This document shows, one piece after another, positions 22,778 to 38,862 of a DNA stretch of 64,000 nucleotides. The stretch is from Paraphaeosphaeria minitans (Eukaryota > Ascomycota > Dothideomycetes > Pleosporales > Didymosphaeriaceae): positions 3,968,001 through 4,032,000 of the forward strand of contig WJXW01000002.1 in NCBI GenBank assembly GCA_015832175.1. The letters are read 5' to 3'. How positions within the stretch are numbered: position 1 is the first letter of the stretch; the number at the start of each line of letters is the position of its first letter. Under the pieces are notes generated by a model. The model did not search any database, was not told where the DNA came from, and saw only the letters and a list, made by a program, of their open reading frames with translations. Made by a program: the position numbers and the translations under genes.

Positions 22778-23921
22778 GGTGATGACCTGTTAAAGAACCT
22801 TTGACCAGCAAATTCCACACACGAATTGAAGAAGCGAACCTTGAAAGCGACTGTTAGTCTCTCACACGGAGATCTCTCAGGTATATACACGCGCCTTTCC
22901 GCCCCATTGGCACCTGCACAGGCTGCCCATGCGCCTGCCCGGTCGCCATACCGTGACCCAGAGCCTTAACCCTATTCACCTATAGCTACACACCTCTCAC
23001 CGAACCAACCACTCCGGAAATATCAACTAACCGGGGCGCGCAATCATGCGAGGGCGAGGACTGGTGTCGTCGTTTCGCTCACATGCCTGATTAGGCTCAG
23101 TCGCGTTTCGCCTGAAAAATAGCCAACCAGTCCGAAGTCCGCAGGACCGTGGCACTATCCCAGCGGCTCTCCTGCCACTATAAAGAGCCAATGAGGGTGT
23201 TTCTGCAGTATTGAAATGAGTGGCGCGGGCGCTGGAGGTTAAGATGGCCGGGCTGTGGCTGTTCAGGTAGGTATCCCTCATCCTGGCCGATGTTTCAAGG
23301 CTACAATATAGCGGCGTCCGGTAGGTAGATACTGGAGTGCGCTCTTGGCGGTGTAAAAGTAGAACTGAAAAAAAAGCATTCGGATGAGCGATACGAATGG
23401 TCCCCAGCGGCGCGCAGCTTGTGGACATGGAGGCACCGGGTTGTGGGGGCAGAAATGCAAGGTTGATATCGTTTTGGAAAGATCGACCAGTGTGGCTCAA
23501 TCGGGAACGATCTTCCCAACAACCACATGCTACCTAGGTAGTTGATGTAGTCCATTGAGCAGGTAACAGTGCATATGCCACGCTATGGAACGAGTGACTG
23601 AGTTGCTTCGTAGAAGAACGCCAAGCTGAGTGTCCGTGGGCGGATCGCCAAATCTCCGCCAGGAGAACTACCCGTTAGGCCTCCCAGCGTAACTCATCCC
23701 CGAACAGAAAGTCTCACTTAAGTAGCTTGGTAGCTTTAACCATAGATATTCGGAGTCAAGCTAAAGCAAGATGCGTCAGGCAATTCACTAAACATGGATA
23801 CACACAACTGCACAGAAATGTATTAATCGCTTGAGGACAGTTATGTCAAGAGGTCAAACATGGACCGGGAATCTTATTCTACATAGCGCCCACCAACTCT
23901 TTCACAACCGTTAACACCCCT
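22778..23921. other. Spacer between two minus-strand genes
   Basis: Promoter of the phosphodiesterase gene and 3' flank of utp17. No credible gene. Several TAGGTAGG motifs occur (23265, 23320) plus a perfect 12-bp palindrome CTACCTAGGTAG at 23530-23541. Confidence 0.5.
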
Positions 23922-26900
23922 TCATGCAACACTGGCTGCTATCCGCGGCTTTCTTCCATACAGACCCAGCACGGCATCAAAGAGATCGCGAACAGGCGGC
24001 AGAGCGTGCGAAGGCCCGCTGTCAAATATCTGTTGTAATTGTTCCGAGCTGACAACAGGCTTGTCATTTTCTGAAGTGCGCAACAATTCCTCACTTGCGG
24101 ACAATTGCAAGTCAGATACGTTTTGCATTGCCGTCTCTTCAGCGTCCTCCGAATCGTCTTCGTCAACTTCCATTTCTTCGGTGACCTCGGAAGTGGACTC
24201 CGGTGGCGGACTAGGAAGCTGGAAGGTAGCGACCGAGGGAGTGAGAAGTCGAATGTTTGAAGACGTATCGAGCGCAACGAAGCCCCGGCTTCCCTTTTTT
24301 GCCACCAATCCCAGTACGAGAGCCTCCGGTATAGTGCAAGACCAGACCGGCTCGGACGAAGTAGGGCTATATACTGTGACCTTGGTCGCAATCTTAGTAA
24401 AGCGCTCATCTTCTGGCTCCTTCTTTTGGAGGCGTGGTGTTGACACAGCGAATGTACAGTCCTCCTCGTTTATCGCAAGAGACAAAAGTTGACTATGTGT
24501 GGCGATCCTCACTCCCGGAGTCTTGTTTGGGATGGAGTACACGAGCTGATCCATGATCATGTCCCACACGACGACGGTGTTGCCGAGCAATATGAGGTGA
24601 CGTCCGAGGACCGCTACACTGGAGAGAGCGGTGATATCGACCTCAGTGATAGAGCGACGGATGCTTCCGTCATTGGTATCGACCATGTGTACTACACCTG
24701 GATCCTCGTCAGATGCCCATGACACACCGGCGGCGAGAACAGATCCGTCTGCAGAAAACGCCAGCCGACATGTACGAGGAATTGTACTCTGCGCTGCTTC
24801 ATGAGCTTCATCGACTTCAAGCTTATCAGCGAGCTTTACGGCGCGATCGAGGGACCAGTTGACAAGACCACGCATTCGGTCTGCGCCGCGCACAATGACA
24901 CCATCTCGCATCCGCGTCTTTGGTCTCCAAATGCGCACTACACGATCTTCGCCAACTGTAGCAAACCCGGCCCCAGAGGGATCCGCAATTAAATCAAACA
25001 CGCGGGCGTGTGCCGAGACGCCATCGATGAAGTGAGGAGCGTCGATGCGTGCGTCCAGCACCCACTGTGCATTCTGTTCGTCGCGCCTCCAAATCTTCAA
25101 ATACACTTCTCGGCGTAGTGTTCGTTCCTCTACGTTCAAGGCCGATATGCCCTCTTCGATGTACGACAGGTCTGCAACAGGGGGTACCCACTCGTCAACT
25201 GTAGCAAGCCACGCACCATCGTGGCTGATGCGTAGCAAGTTGACGCTCGGCTCCAGAATTGGGCGACCATCAGGCCCCATGTTAGGGTCAGTCGCATTGT
25301 TTCGAGTCAAAGGCTGTCGTGCAATCGGTCGCTGATTGGCAAGATCAAATGTCTGGATATATGGTTCTGATCTGGATGCACCTCCGTGCCGAGGCTGGGA
25401 AGAAGGTGTGACGAAAGTGATGTGGCTGTTGTTGTTCGGATCGATATCCATGGGTACTAAAGTGAGGTAGTTGGGCGAGAAATGGGGATTGGATAGTCTG
25501 TGGAGCTTTCCGGCACTGATCCTGCGGGTCTGAATACCAACGATGTTGGTTTTGGCCTTCAATTCCGATGTTGACAAGACGATGACAGAGTTATTTGCTA
25601 AAGTCACTCCATATGAGGCGCCAGATGGAGAGATTGCGATGCTTTCGATTGCCGCAGTCAAATGGGGAAGGTGTTGTTGCTTTCCGGTCGCTAGCTGCCA
25701 AATGGTGAGAACAGTCTCATCACCTCCGGAGATCAAGTAATTGCCTATGCTAATTAGTGATCATGCTCTGCTCGAAGTAGGGCAGGTCTCACCATCTAGC
25801 GAATATTTGAGTGATCTCACGGCAGTCCTATGCCAATGCAATCGCTTAGGAGCCAGGCTTTCTGGTCCGACCTTCTTGTCTGAAGCGTCCTTCTGGCTCC
25901 TCTCGACAGCGACGAATCTAGAGATGACATCTTCAAATAGGTAAATCACACCCTCCTCGTCTCCCACAGCGAGATCAAGATGATCTCTGGCATCCTCCAA
26001 TGCCTTGTCTTTTCCACCAGATATCTGCACGAAGGCATTAAAGGTTGTGATGCGCCTAGACATTTCAAACTCGCGCCACGTATACTCAAAATCTTGAAGG
26101 GCCGTTTGCTTGAACTTCCTGCGCTTTCCGACTATCATGGAGTTTGGTGTACTCAGGACAATAAGTTTGCCCTGCAATAGGACCTGCATCTCGGTGATCG
26201 GACGGCTGGTCCTCAAAATCTGCTTCACTTCCGTCTTGGAAGCTTCATCTCCGGTGTACAAAGCGTGCACATTCACGATGTGTTTGCCGTCTGCCTCATG
26301 CGTAAAGATGAGGTCCCGCGATGTGGTTGGCTGCTCGACAACGACTAAGTGTTGGACGTTGGCTCCAATGCCCCAGCGGCCAAGCTTTGAGCCATCGGTC
26401 CAGTTCCAGAGGGAGATTATCCCCGCCGAGTCTGCCACATAAACGAGATCAGAATCGGTAGATGAGAGAGCATAAGCCAACGCCAAGCTGGATGCGCCAA
26501 GAGGTAGCGATCTGACGAGCAAGGAGGTGTCGGCCGCGTAAACATCCAATGCCTTGAGCTTGCCCAAGAGTAAATACTTCTCGTCGGGCGAGAAGACGGG
26601 ATCTTGTGGTAAAAACCATCCGCCTTGAGGGGCAGAAATGGACCATGGATGCGGGCTTCGCTCCTTCTTGAAGATGTCCACCTGTTTCTGGGTCTCGGCA
26701 GCCACTGCGGTCGACGCTATTGCGACATCCCTCTCGCCTCCAGCAAGGGCAGCGGCGGCATTTGCTGACTGCGTCTTCGGTGTTGATTTGTTCTTCGCGC
26801 TCAACAGCGTGCTTGTAGCGGGGTCTGCGGAGGTTCCGTTGGTCTGCGCATTGTGCGGCGTTGGCTGTTTCTTCTGGGCGCCCTTCGCTTCTGATGTGAC

Positions 26901-27068
26901 AGCAGACTTCGGTGTCGCTCTGACTTCTGGAGTGGCACTCTTTGTTTTGGAGGGCGTCGCTTCTCCAGCAGCGGCCGGCTTGTTCTTGCCCGTCTTCGCC
27001 TTCTTCCTCTGCGCCTCAGCGCCTTCTCTTTTGCGTTTTAGCTGCGCGGCAGCAGCGACGTCGGCCAT
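23922..27068 (-). CDS. utp17: U3 snoRNP / t-UTP WD-repeat protein Utp17 (Nan1, WDR75)
   Basis: Nucleolar subunit of the UTP-A (t-UTP) complex of the small-subunit processome, needed for rDNA transcription and early 18S rRNA processing. Exons 27068-25793 and 25744-23922 give 1032 residues; the 48-nt intron is GTGAGA...ATAG and splits a Gly codon in SLDG|NYLISGGDE. A Lys/Ala-rich basic N-terminus (~1-125, nucleolar-like) is followed by two WD40 propellers; typical blades include HWHRTAVRSLKYSLDG and GGDETVLTIWQLATG. An acidic patch (EEMEVDEDDSEDAEE) precedes the C-terminal helices. Length and layout match the family. It shares a 303-bp divergent promoter with rpb10. Confidence 0.92.
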
Positions 27069-27371
27069 ATCTACTCCTCCTACCTAGAAGACGCAAGTAA
27101 TAACAAGAAGGAGACTAGTGTTTGGTCCCTTTGCACACGCAGCCGCCAAAAGTTCGAGATAATTTTCGGCGGAGCTGGTCCGAGCGCTGCGCTAGGTAGG
27201 TACCCACTTCGGCCTTGGCTCTACCGCGGCCTTGTTGAATTTCTTTGACCGTGTTGCGCCGACCAGGCACGCTCCACCGCTGCACCCATCGACGCCTCGC
27301 ACATCACCTCGAACGTCTAATTTGGAGGCACAACACTTCACACCTCATAATAACGCTCGCCAGACGTCACG
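27069..27371. promoter_or_regulatory. Divergent promoter between utp17 and rpb10
   Basis: 303 bp separating two divergent ribosome-synthesis-related genes. It contains CTAGGTAGGTA at 27192-27202 and a C/A-rich stretch before rpb10. Co-regulation is inference from arrangement and function. Confidence 0.5.
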
Positions 27372-27878
27372 ATGATCATCCCCATCCGCTGCTTCAGTTG
27401 CGGAAAGGTACCGCGCCACGACCTTCTCCCCACTCAAGAACCAACAAGCTGACGAGGACCAGGTAGTAGGCGACCTGTGGGAGTCCTACCTCGAGAAGCT
27501 CGACTCTGGCATGACCGATGTGTATGCGCCGCCCGCCTCTACTTCCCCACGTTCCCCGCCCATGTACTGACCACACGACCTACAGGGACGCCATCGACGC
27601 TCTGGAGCTCCGCCGCTACTGCTGTCGCCGCATGATCCTCACCCACGTCGATCTGATCGAGAAATTGCTCAAGTACGTGAACTCCGACGACCAACAAAGT
27701 TGCGCCGCGCATTCTTCGAGAAGCAGAAGAAGCGCGACGAGGAGCGCGAGAAACGCGGAATCTGAGCGGCGCTGCACTCGTCGCTATTTTCCCTCGATTG
27801 ATATGTTCCGGTCAGGAACTAACAATTTCTAGATACAACGCGAGTGAACGAGAACACGCGAAGGCGTTGAGACGGTAA
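27372..27878 (+). CDS. rpb10: RNA polymerase subunit RPABC5 (Rpb10)
   Basis: Small zinc-binding subunit shared by RNA polymerases I, II and III. Four exons: 27372-27407, 27463-27521, 27586-27672 and 27833-27878, giving 75 residues. Zinc ligands are Cys7/Cys10 (RCFSCGK) and the invariant Cys44/Cys45 pair (RRYCCRRM), followed by [15 protein letters not shown]. Introns: GTACCG...CCAG (55 nt), GTATGC...ACAG (64 nt) and GTACGT...CTAG with an AACTAAC branch (160 nt). Because the exons are short, no single open frame reveals the gene. Length is typical. The tail after KYN ([12 protein letters not shown]) is diverged, as in other fungi. Confidence 0.96.
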
Positions 27879-28132
27879 TGATAACGGGGACTTCGACACC
27901 ATACGGGAGAAAGATGCGCCGGACGAGGCAGGAAAACGGGATCTGGCGTTTACAACATGCATGCATGGCGTTATTGGGAGCCATGCCTCAGGAGGATTTC
28001 TACGATACCAATATGACGAGCTTTTCAGCGTCATCAGGTTTCGCATGTTGATGCAGTCATGTCAAGCCCTTTGCGACAAGTCTTTGTGATTGTGGCATCC
28101 GCTATGTCGCCAGGCTTTGTCCTGCATTCCAA

Positions 28133-29491
28133 CTACCTCTCCGCGGTGATCAGCCACCCATCGCTCAAAACCCGTCCTTCAGCATCCACCCCACCCCAGA
28201 CCACAACACTGGCCCCATCGACCTCCGTTCCTTTCGCTGCCGCGAACCCGCTTCTCGACCCGAATCCCTTGATCCCGCTCTTCTCTTGCGCCAATTCATC
28301 GCCCCTCGTATCCGTGTACTTGCACCCCACCTCCGCCCAGTGTGCTTCATGCGTCTCCCTCTTCAAACCTGCTCGTATCGCATCCTTTGCGATCGCCGCA
28401 CTCGCGCGCTCAGATGGCAGCTGGAACGCCCACACGTCATCGAGCAGAGTGATGTTATTATCCGGCGCCGGCGAAGAACCTCCAAAGAGCAAGAGGTAGT
28501 GCCTCCCCTGGCCGGTGGTTACGTCCTCCAGTCCCGCCGCGAATCTTGGTGAGGGAGTGAGGCTCGACGAGCCGTTCGCTGCTGAGGAGGCAGAGAGAGA
28601 GTCCCATACCCAACCACTGGTAAGCGGCGTGGTTCCATACTCGGCATGCTGCCACACGGACGATGCGTCGAGGACCTGCGTTGTCGCCATCGCATCGGTG
28701 GATGTCTTGCCTCCGAAGAGGTACAAGCTGTTACCCACGAGTGCGAGGCTGGCTTCCTCCGTGGGTGGCCCGTCTGGGGTGGGTATGTTCGACCACGTGC
28801 GGGACCGCACATCGAAAGCCAGCGCGTCTTTAGCTAGCTCCCCCGTTCCTATTTCCTTCCCCCCGACCACGAATATCGTCCCCCAAGAATTGGCATCGGC
28901 AGGTTCTGGCACAACCTTTGCTGGATCGGCAGGCTGCTGCGGTGCCTTCTCCTGGTAGGTAACATTTTTAGGTCCTGGTAGTTCACTTGCTGCCGCCGCG
29001 TGGCCCGTTCGATGAGCCGGCACTGCTGTGTCTGGCGAGGGGTCGAGGTACGACCAGGTATTCCTGAGGGTATCCAAGACCCATACCCTGCCATTCTCTT
29101 CCTGTACGCCTTCGCCACCGAATATGTATATGCTGTCTCCTATCACCACGCTCGAGTGCCCTTTGCGTGGGGCGGGGACAGCCCCACCGGGAGTCTCGGG
29201 TCTCGCTTTTAGGGTAGTGTAGTCTGCCTCCAGAACGCCCGAAGAAGGTAGAATTACGACATGCATGTCATTGTCCGCAAGTTCGCCAGGTGCTGTCTCG
29301 CCTCCGAACACGTATGCTCGACCTTTCACGACGGAGAGGGAGTGGCCAGACCTTGGCAGTGGTACGGACTCGATGCGAGTGAGATTGGCCTTGAGGGGAA
29401 GGGTCGGATGGGTGATTCCTTTGACCAAAGCTGCTGCACCGGAGAGAAGGTTCTCGGCGGCATAGAGAGCGCCTGCTGCTGCGGGCTCCAT
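28133..29491 (-). CDS. Kelch-repeat beta-propeller protein
   Basis: Single exon, 452 residues. Kelch blades recur as GHSLSVVKGRAYVFGG, GHSSVVIGDSIYIFGG, IFVVGG, ASLALVGNSLYLFGG and LLLFGG, each with the double Gly and downstream aromatic residues, giving about six blades. The N-terminus (1-40) is Ala-rich with no certain signal or membrane segment. Kelch propellers mediate protein interaction; no catalytic or partner domain is seen, so the role is unknown. The N-terminal MEPAAAGALYAAENLLSGA suggests a conserved family of fungal Kelch proteins. Convergent with rpb10, 254 bp between the stops. Confidence 0.88.
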   Translation of the reverse strand: MEPAAAGALYAAENLLSGAAALVKGITHPTLPLKANLTRIESVPLPRSGHSLSVVKGRAYVFGGETAPGELADNDMHVVILPSSGVLEADYTTLKARPETPGGAVPAPRKGHSSVVIGDSIYIFGGEGVQEENGRVWVLDTLRNTWSYLDPSPDTAVPAHRTGHAAAASELPGPKNVTYQEKAPQQPADPAKVVPEPADANSWGTIFVVGGKEIGTGELAKDALAFDVRSRTWSNIPTPDGPPTEEASLALVGNSLYLFGGKTSTDAMATTQVLDASSVWQHAEYGTTPLTSGWVWDSLSASSAANGSSSLTPSPRFAAGLEDVTTGQGRHYLLLFGGSSPAPDNNITLLDDVWAFQLPSERASAAIAKDAIRAGLKRETHEAHWAEVGCKYTDTRGDELAQEKSGIKGFGSRSGFAAAKGTEVDGASVVVWGGVDAEGRVLSDGWLITAER

Positions 29492-30321
29492 GATAGATCT
29501 GGGTAATTAGCGGCGATGGGTTTGGTGAGTTCTCTTGGCAAAGCTGGAGTATACAGCCAGTGTGGAGATGCAGATAATAAAGGTAGAAAGGAAAGCAGAT
29601 GTTGTGCGCAGCAAGATGTTTGTTGCTTGCTCCTATTTGGTGGCGCGCGCATTATGACGTAGTTGTGTACATCAAGGCACTTTACCTATCAGCTTGTCCC
29701 ATTGCGGAATGTATTCCTTGCATTATTTACAATTTACTATAACATGTCTAGTGCGGCTTATGTGTACATTGTAATGGTCTAGTGATGACCAGAGAAGTTG
29801 TGTCGAGACATGGAAATGCGAAAGCTGACATGCCCAGGGCATGGGTCGGTGCTTTCGTAGGGTGAGATCGCTCTGGCTACACCATATCGTATGTATCTTT
29901 CTAGCTCGCCCAGCGTCGAGACATTTATGTCCAGAGCAGCTAGTAGAAGGGGATGTGGTCCGTGGCCACGCTCGGTGATCTGTATTCGTTGCCCGATGTG
30001 GAGGTTGCATTCATACTTGTACGCTGCAGTGCAACCATGCAAGACCTCAGTAGTACAATCAAGGAATTTTGGTCGCAGCGGTTCGTACCGAAGCTATCAT
30101 GTTGATGTATGTTGTAGAGCTAAAGATTAGGTGACAATTGGTCATATTTTACACATCTCTCAACCTCCGATAATGTTAGCCAAGGAGTAAGCCACATGGG
30201 GAGTAGGGTCAGCTTACAGATTCGACAGATGCCTGAAGGAAGCTGCGAGCTTCAAGACCAACCCAGACTTTGAGCATCGAGAAGTCACCGCCGCGTATCA
30301 TGGAAGAGCCACTCTGGGCGC
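29492..30321. other. Kelch promoter and ABC1-kinase 3' flank
   Basis: 830 bp with no credible gene or repeat recognised. Confidence 0.5.
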
Positions 30322-32351
30322 CTACTTGGCGTAGGATAGGAAGCGCCCTATAGATTTGGTGAGCAAGAACCCTGCTTCCGTCCACATAAATACATACCCT
30401 GCGAATAGATCCAGGTTTGGATCGAGACTCCTTCCAATGCCCTCCAACAGCAATATGCTTAGCACAACGTTTACGAAGTCGCCTTCCAAGCGGACATGAT
30501 GGCTTCGAACCATCGATAAGACTTCGTTGAGAATATCACCAATCTTGATGTTGCCCAGAGCGAAGGTCCGGCTCTTGACACCGAGCACTAGGTGTTGCAT
30601 ACGCAGTGCGAATACTTCGGGATCAATTACCGACTCAGGCTGCCTGCATCTCTCAACCATGAGATGTCCAGCCTTGTAGCCGTCAAACTCAGCTATGGAT
30701 TTGAAGAGATCCAGGAAGTTGGTTCGGTTGGTTGCGTTGAGCTCAGTAACCAATCCTGTGTCGATGAAGATGAGCTGGGGTCGATAGCCCTCGTTATCAA
30801 TCTCTTGAAGACGCTTGTTCCATTCCTGGGTATCCTTCCTGTATGGTCGGAGTCTACGGAGCACCTCCTCGGTCACATCTGGCGAGTCCTTCGGGCCAGT
30901 CGTACGGTCTTCTTTTCGCGTGAAAAGTCCTACATCGATCTTTTGCGGCTGGTAGAAGCGAACCATAATGTTACCAGGGTGCAAATCGGCATGGATGAAG
31001 TTATCAATCAGTACCATGGTGAGGAAAGCATTAAGGCCTTCATTAGCGATGTCCTCCTGAAATGGGCCTCCACCGTTCTGGAGGAAATCTTCCATAGGGA
31101 TGCCTTGGGCGAACTCTTCAATTAAAACGGTGCGCGTTGTGTATTCTGTATAAGGGTATGGGAACCAGGCAGTGTTGCGGTCCTTGAAATGCTGACGGAA
31201 GAGCGTCAAATTGGCAGCTTCGATACGTAGGTCAAGCTGTAGCCTCATCATCTCACCAAACTGCTCAACCTCATCTGGGAAAGACAGCCACTCCATGGTC
31301 GGTATAGCATTTATGATAGCGGCAAAGAAACCCATGATGCGCAGGTCTCTACGCACAATCCGCTCTACATTGGGATGTAGCACTTTGATTGCGACGTGAC
31401 TCGAGGGTACCCTGTGCGGCATATCCTTTAGTGCCGTATCCACGTTCCTCCTTATCCGCTTGCGCAGGTTTGGGGGCTCTTCCTCGGTGTTCTGCTGCAG
31501 CGTGGCAAGGTCCGGTTTTAGCTTGGCCTTGTAGACCTGTGCGATAGCGCCCACGCCGAGTGGCGCATCATCAAACTCATCGAAGATGTCTTCGAAATCG
31601 CGGCCGGGGAAGGCTTCCTTTATAGTCTTCTTTGTTATCTCGAGCGAGTGCGCCGGGGCATGGGAGTGGAGGGTAGACATGGTCTTGCACATCTCCGTAG
31701 GGAATATATCGGATCGGGAAGCGGCCCATTGCCCAAGCTATATATGGTCAGCTACAGAAAGCAGAGAATAGCGTCAAACCCTACTTTAATGAAGGCAGCA
31801 CCTGCCCTCTCCATGCTTGCGACTAGGAAACCATACCACCAAAGTGTACCACTCCTTTCATTGTCCCTTCTTAGCTGCCGCTGACCAAGCCATATCGAAG
31901 GTATCGTGACGATTACAGGGACGAAGATGACGACCAGATGCAGGAAGCGGAGGCCGGTAGCGATGGGTTCAATGATGTATAGATCGACGAAGAAGTAAAT
32001 GCCCCTTCGGTATTTCTTCGAGTTCTTGATGGCATGGGGCACCTGCTCCTTCAGTTCCCTCCTTGACGCCTCGAGCATTGCCTCTTCATGTGTCTTGTCT
32101 CCAATGTTGGTTTCGTCGTTGCTTATTTCGACGAACGTGAGGGGGCTGAGAAGTCCTCCGCCGGCCGCGGCTACGCCTGCTCCAGACCACAGGACGGTCT
32201 TGCGCGGGGATCGAGGGTTTGCGATGCGTCTGCGAATGAATGCCGAAGCGCCCGTGGTGAAGCGGCGCGTCGAGGCTTGTGTCGCAAAGAAAGCGCTCTG
32301 TCGGATCCCATGAGGAAGACATTGGCGACCAAGCCGAAAGGCTGACCTCAT
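30322..32351 (-). CDS. Mitochondrial ABC1/UbiB-family kinase, ADCK2/Cqd1-like
   Basis: Inner-membrane atypical kinase; the yeast homologue Cqd1 affects coenzyme Q distribution and phospholipid homeostasis. Exons 32351-31785 and 31737-30322 give 660 residues. The N-terminus (MRSAFRLGRQCLPHG...) is a basic presequence, and a hydrophobic segment lies near residues 110-135. The family KxGQ motif is created by splicing: AAFIK|LGQWAASR. Also seen: Ala-rich loop APLGVGAIAQVYKAKL, catalytic Lys in HVAIKVLHP, HADLHPGN and FIDTG, the DFG equivalent. Intron GTAGGG...ATAG, 47 nt. The start is placed at 32351 because the frame upstream begins only with GTG. The ADCK2 rather than COQ8 subfamily is inferred from the loop sequence and the insertion between HPGN and IDTG. 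Confidence 0.82.
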
Positions 32352-32683
32352 AGTACTAACGAGAGTGTGCAATAGACACGGAAACTGGCCATGGGGTTTC
32401 GGAGCGTAGACGACGAGTTCGCGTAGCCATCACGGGCAAGCCGCGGTCCACCCCGAACGGCCCACGTCATGATGCGAAAAGCGCCCCTAGCCGTAGGTAG
32501 GTAGTGGACCACGCTGCACGTTGAACTCGTCGGCACCGCGTCAACTATCTACACAATCGAGGAGACTAAATGTCTGCCATCTTATAATACAAGAGAGAAA
32601 GTCATATATGATGAATTGAAACTGGCATTATATACAACAAGCAGAAAAATCGCTGAAATGGACACCTAGAATCTTCACATCTC
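32352..32683. promoter_or_regulatory. ABC1-kinase promoter / BVMO 3' flank
   Basis: 332 bp between two minus-strand genes. It contains GTAGGTAGGTAG at 32493-32504. Nothing else recognised. Confidence 0.45.
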
Positions 32684-36993
<4,310 letters not shown>

Positions 36994-38862
36994 CTAATCC
37001 CGCTTGCTGGCAAGAGCAGAGTACTGGCCGCCAGCTCCAGCCCAGACGAGCTTGACATCCCTCACAGCGGTGTTATCGATGAGAGTCGGAGTCTCGATAT
37101 CGTCATCAGTACCTTGACCGGTTTGGTAATTTGCGGAAAAGCCCCAGGAGTACGCCTTGCCATCTTTGTTGATGACAATGGTATGTTCAGGTCCACAGGC
37201 ACCTGTCACGATATTGCTTAGGCCAGGGACGACAGTGGGCTCCATAAGGATCTTTGGCCTGCCATCATCCGTCTTCAGAACGCGATCCTGATCATCTATT
37301 GCCTCCAGCTGGGCCGGAGGAATACCAGTTTGAGACCCATCGCAGCGGCCCCAGATGAACACCTCTCCTTTTTGCGTGATTGCGATATTGTGGTGAGACC
37401 CGCCCTCAACAGTCGTGACGCCTTTACCTTCTAAGCTGGAGATAATACGAGGTGTAAGGACGCTGGCATTGTCTTGTCCGGCGTTGTCGCCGTGTCCAGT
37501 CTCGCAGTAGTTGTTCGCACCCCACGACCAAACGTGGCCATCCTCAGCAATAGCGAGACCATGGTAGTCACCGCAAGCGATCTGTGCGATTCGCTGGTTT
37601 GGTCTTTTAAAATTGCTGTCATGGAAACCGATGCGACTTGGCACTAAGGCTTCGTTGAGGTTGCGTTCGGTCACACGACGGCCAAGCTGGTTCTGTTGCC
37701 CGTTGCCCCATGCATAGACGTGGCGATCCTTGGTAAGGGCAAGAACGTGGTTCGTCCCGCAGGCTAGGTGGGTGACCTTGGCGATGCTGTCGATATATAC
37801 TGGGGTATTGGCAGTCTCGTTGTTCCTTGCGAACCCAAGGATACCTTCATTTTTGCGGAAGGTACCCCAGCCGTATACGGCGCCTTCGCTGGTCAGCGCA
37901 AACGAGCAGCTGTCTCCGGCAGCAATGTCGACAAACACAGTATCCTCGGGGAAATGGTCTGCGTTAACGGCTGTCGGGGTGGCTTCGAGCGGGTTCAGGC
38001 CGCCTGTCTCGTCGTCATCAGAATCGGAGTCTTCGTCTTCGCCTTCTTTCATATCCTTCAACTGCTCTCCGCCAGAAGTCCCACGCCCCAGAGCACCATT
38101 GTCGTTTACACCCCAGGTCAGGATTTTGTTGTCCTTGGTCAAGGCAACTACGTGCATTCCGCCTGTGGCGATCTTGACGATATCTTGCTTGCTCAGCGCC
38201 TCGTTCCATCGCGGGCGCTTGACGTCGATGGCCTTCTTGGTTGCGCCCAGGCCCAACTCGCCTTGGCCTCCTTCGCCAAAGACGAAGACCTTCAGCGGCT
38301 CGGTGTAGCGTAGCGGGTTGATCACATTCTTCTTGCCTTTGAGGCGTCGCGGTCCCTTGGGCAAGTCGCGTTTCAGCGTCGGGGCCTTTGCGGTCTTCGC
38401 CTTCTTTGGTTGCGGTTCCATATCGACATCACCGTCCGCGTCCACTGCAGATCCCGCGTCCTCGTCCTCATCCTTCTTGCGCTTGGGCGCAGGCTCATCA
38501 GCCTCTGGGGATACGTTTTGCGCTTCCTTCTTGCGCTTTGGCAGGGCCTTGGGCGCGGCTGCAGGCGTGGCGCTTTTCTTTGCGGCCTTTTTGGCAACTT
38601 GGAGGCGTTTAGCGGACAAAGGCAAAGGTGGCAGCGCATCAGGCTTACCAGGTGCGCTCTTTGACTCGTCAGTTACGCCGTTGACCGCTCGCGTTGCGCT
38701 TCGTTGCGCACGCGTATTACCTGAATTGACATGATTTAGCAGCTGTTGCGCAAAGTGAATGCTGGTCGGATGCGCGCATGACGTACTGGTGCTGGTGCCA
38801 TTGACATTCGGCGCTGCTTCCTTTGCAGCGGCGGTGGCCGCGCGGTTGGGGCGAGGAGGCAT
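36994..38862 (-). CDS. rcc1: RCC1-type Ran guanine nucleotide exchange factor
   Basis: Chromatin-bound exchange factor loading GTP on Ran, setting the Ran gradient for nuclear transport and spindle assembly (Pim1/Prp20 in yeasts). About 600 residues: exons 38862-38787 and 38720-36994. Residues ~25-170 are a Lys-rich, acidic-patched nuclear tail (KRKK and PKKAK clusters); the seven-bladed RCC1 propeller follows with VFVFGEGGQGELGLG, ILTWGVNDNGALGRG, VYAWGNGQQNQLG, VWSWGANNYCETGHG and AYSWGFSANYQTGQG. The proposed 66-nt intron (GTACGT...TTCAG) is a multiple of three and has no stop, so retention would add 22 residues; I favour splicing because of the consensus donor. The ATG at 38862 (MPPRPNRAATAAAK) is preferred over an upstream in-frame Met because the intervening residues look non-conserved. 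Confidence 0.93.
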   Translation of the reverse strand: MPPRPNRAATAAAKEAAPNVNGTSTSTSCAHPTSIHFAQQLLNHVNSGNTRAQRSATRAVNGVTDESKSAPGKPDALPPLPLSAKRLQVAKKAAKKSATPAAAPKALPKRKKEAQNVSPEADEPAPKRKKDEDEDAGSAVDADGDVDMEPQPKKAKTAKAPTLKRDLPKGPRRLKGKKNVINPLRYTEPLKVFVFGEGGQGELGLGATKKAIDVKRPRWNEALSKQDIVKIATGGMHVVALTKDNKILTWGVNDNGALGRGTSGGEQLKDMKEGEDEDSDSDDDETGGLNPLEATPTAVNADHFPEDTVFVDIAAGDSCSFALTSEGAVYGWGTFRKNEGILGFARNNETANTPVYIDSIAKVTHLACGTNHVLALTKDRHVYAWGNGQQNQLGRRVTERNLNEALVPSRIGFHDSNFKRPNQRIAQIACGDYHGLAIAEDGHVWSWGANNYCETGHGDNAGQDNASVLTPRIISSLEGKGVTTVEGGSHHNIAITQKGEVFIWGRCDGSQTGIPPAQLEAIDDQDRVLKTDDGRPKILMEPTVVPGLSNIVTGACGPEHTIVINKDGKAYSWGFSANYQTGQGTDDDIETPTLIDNTAVRDVKLVWAGAGGQYSALASKRD

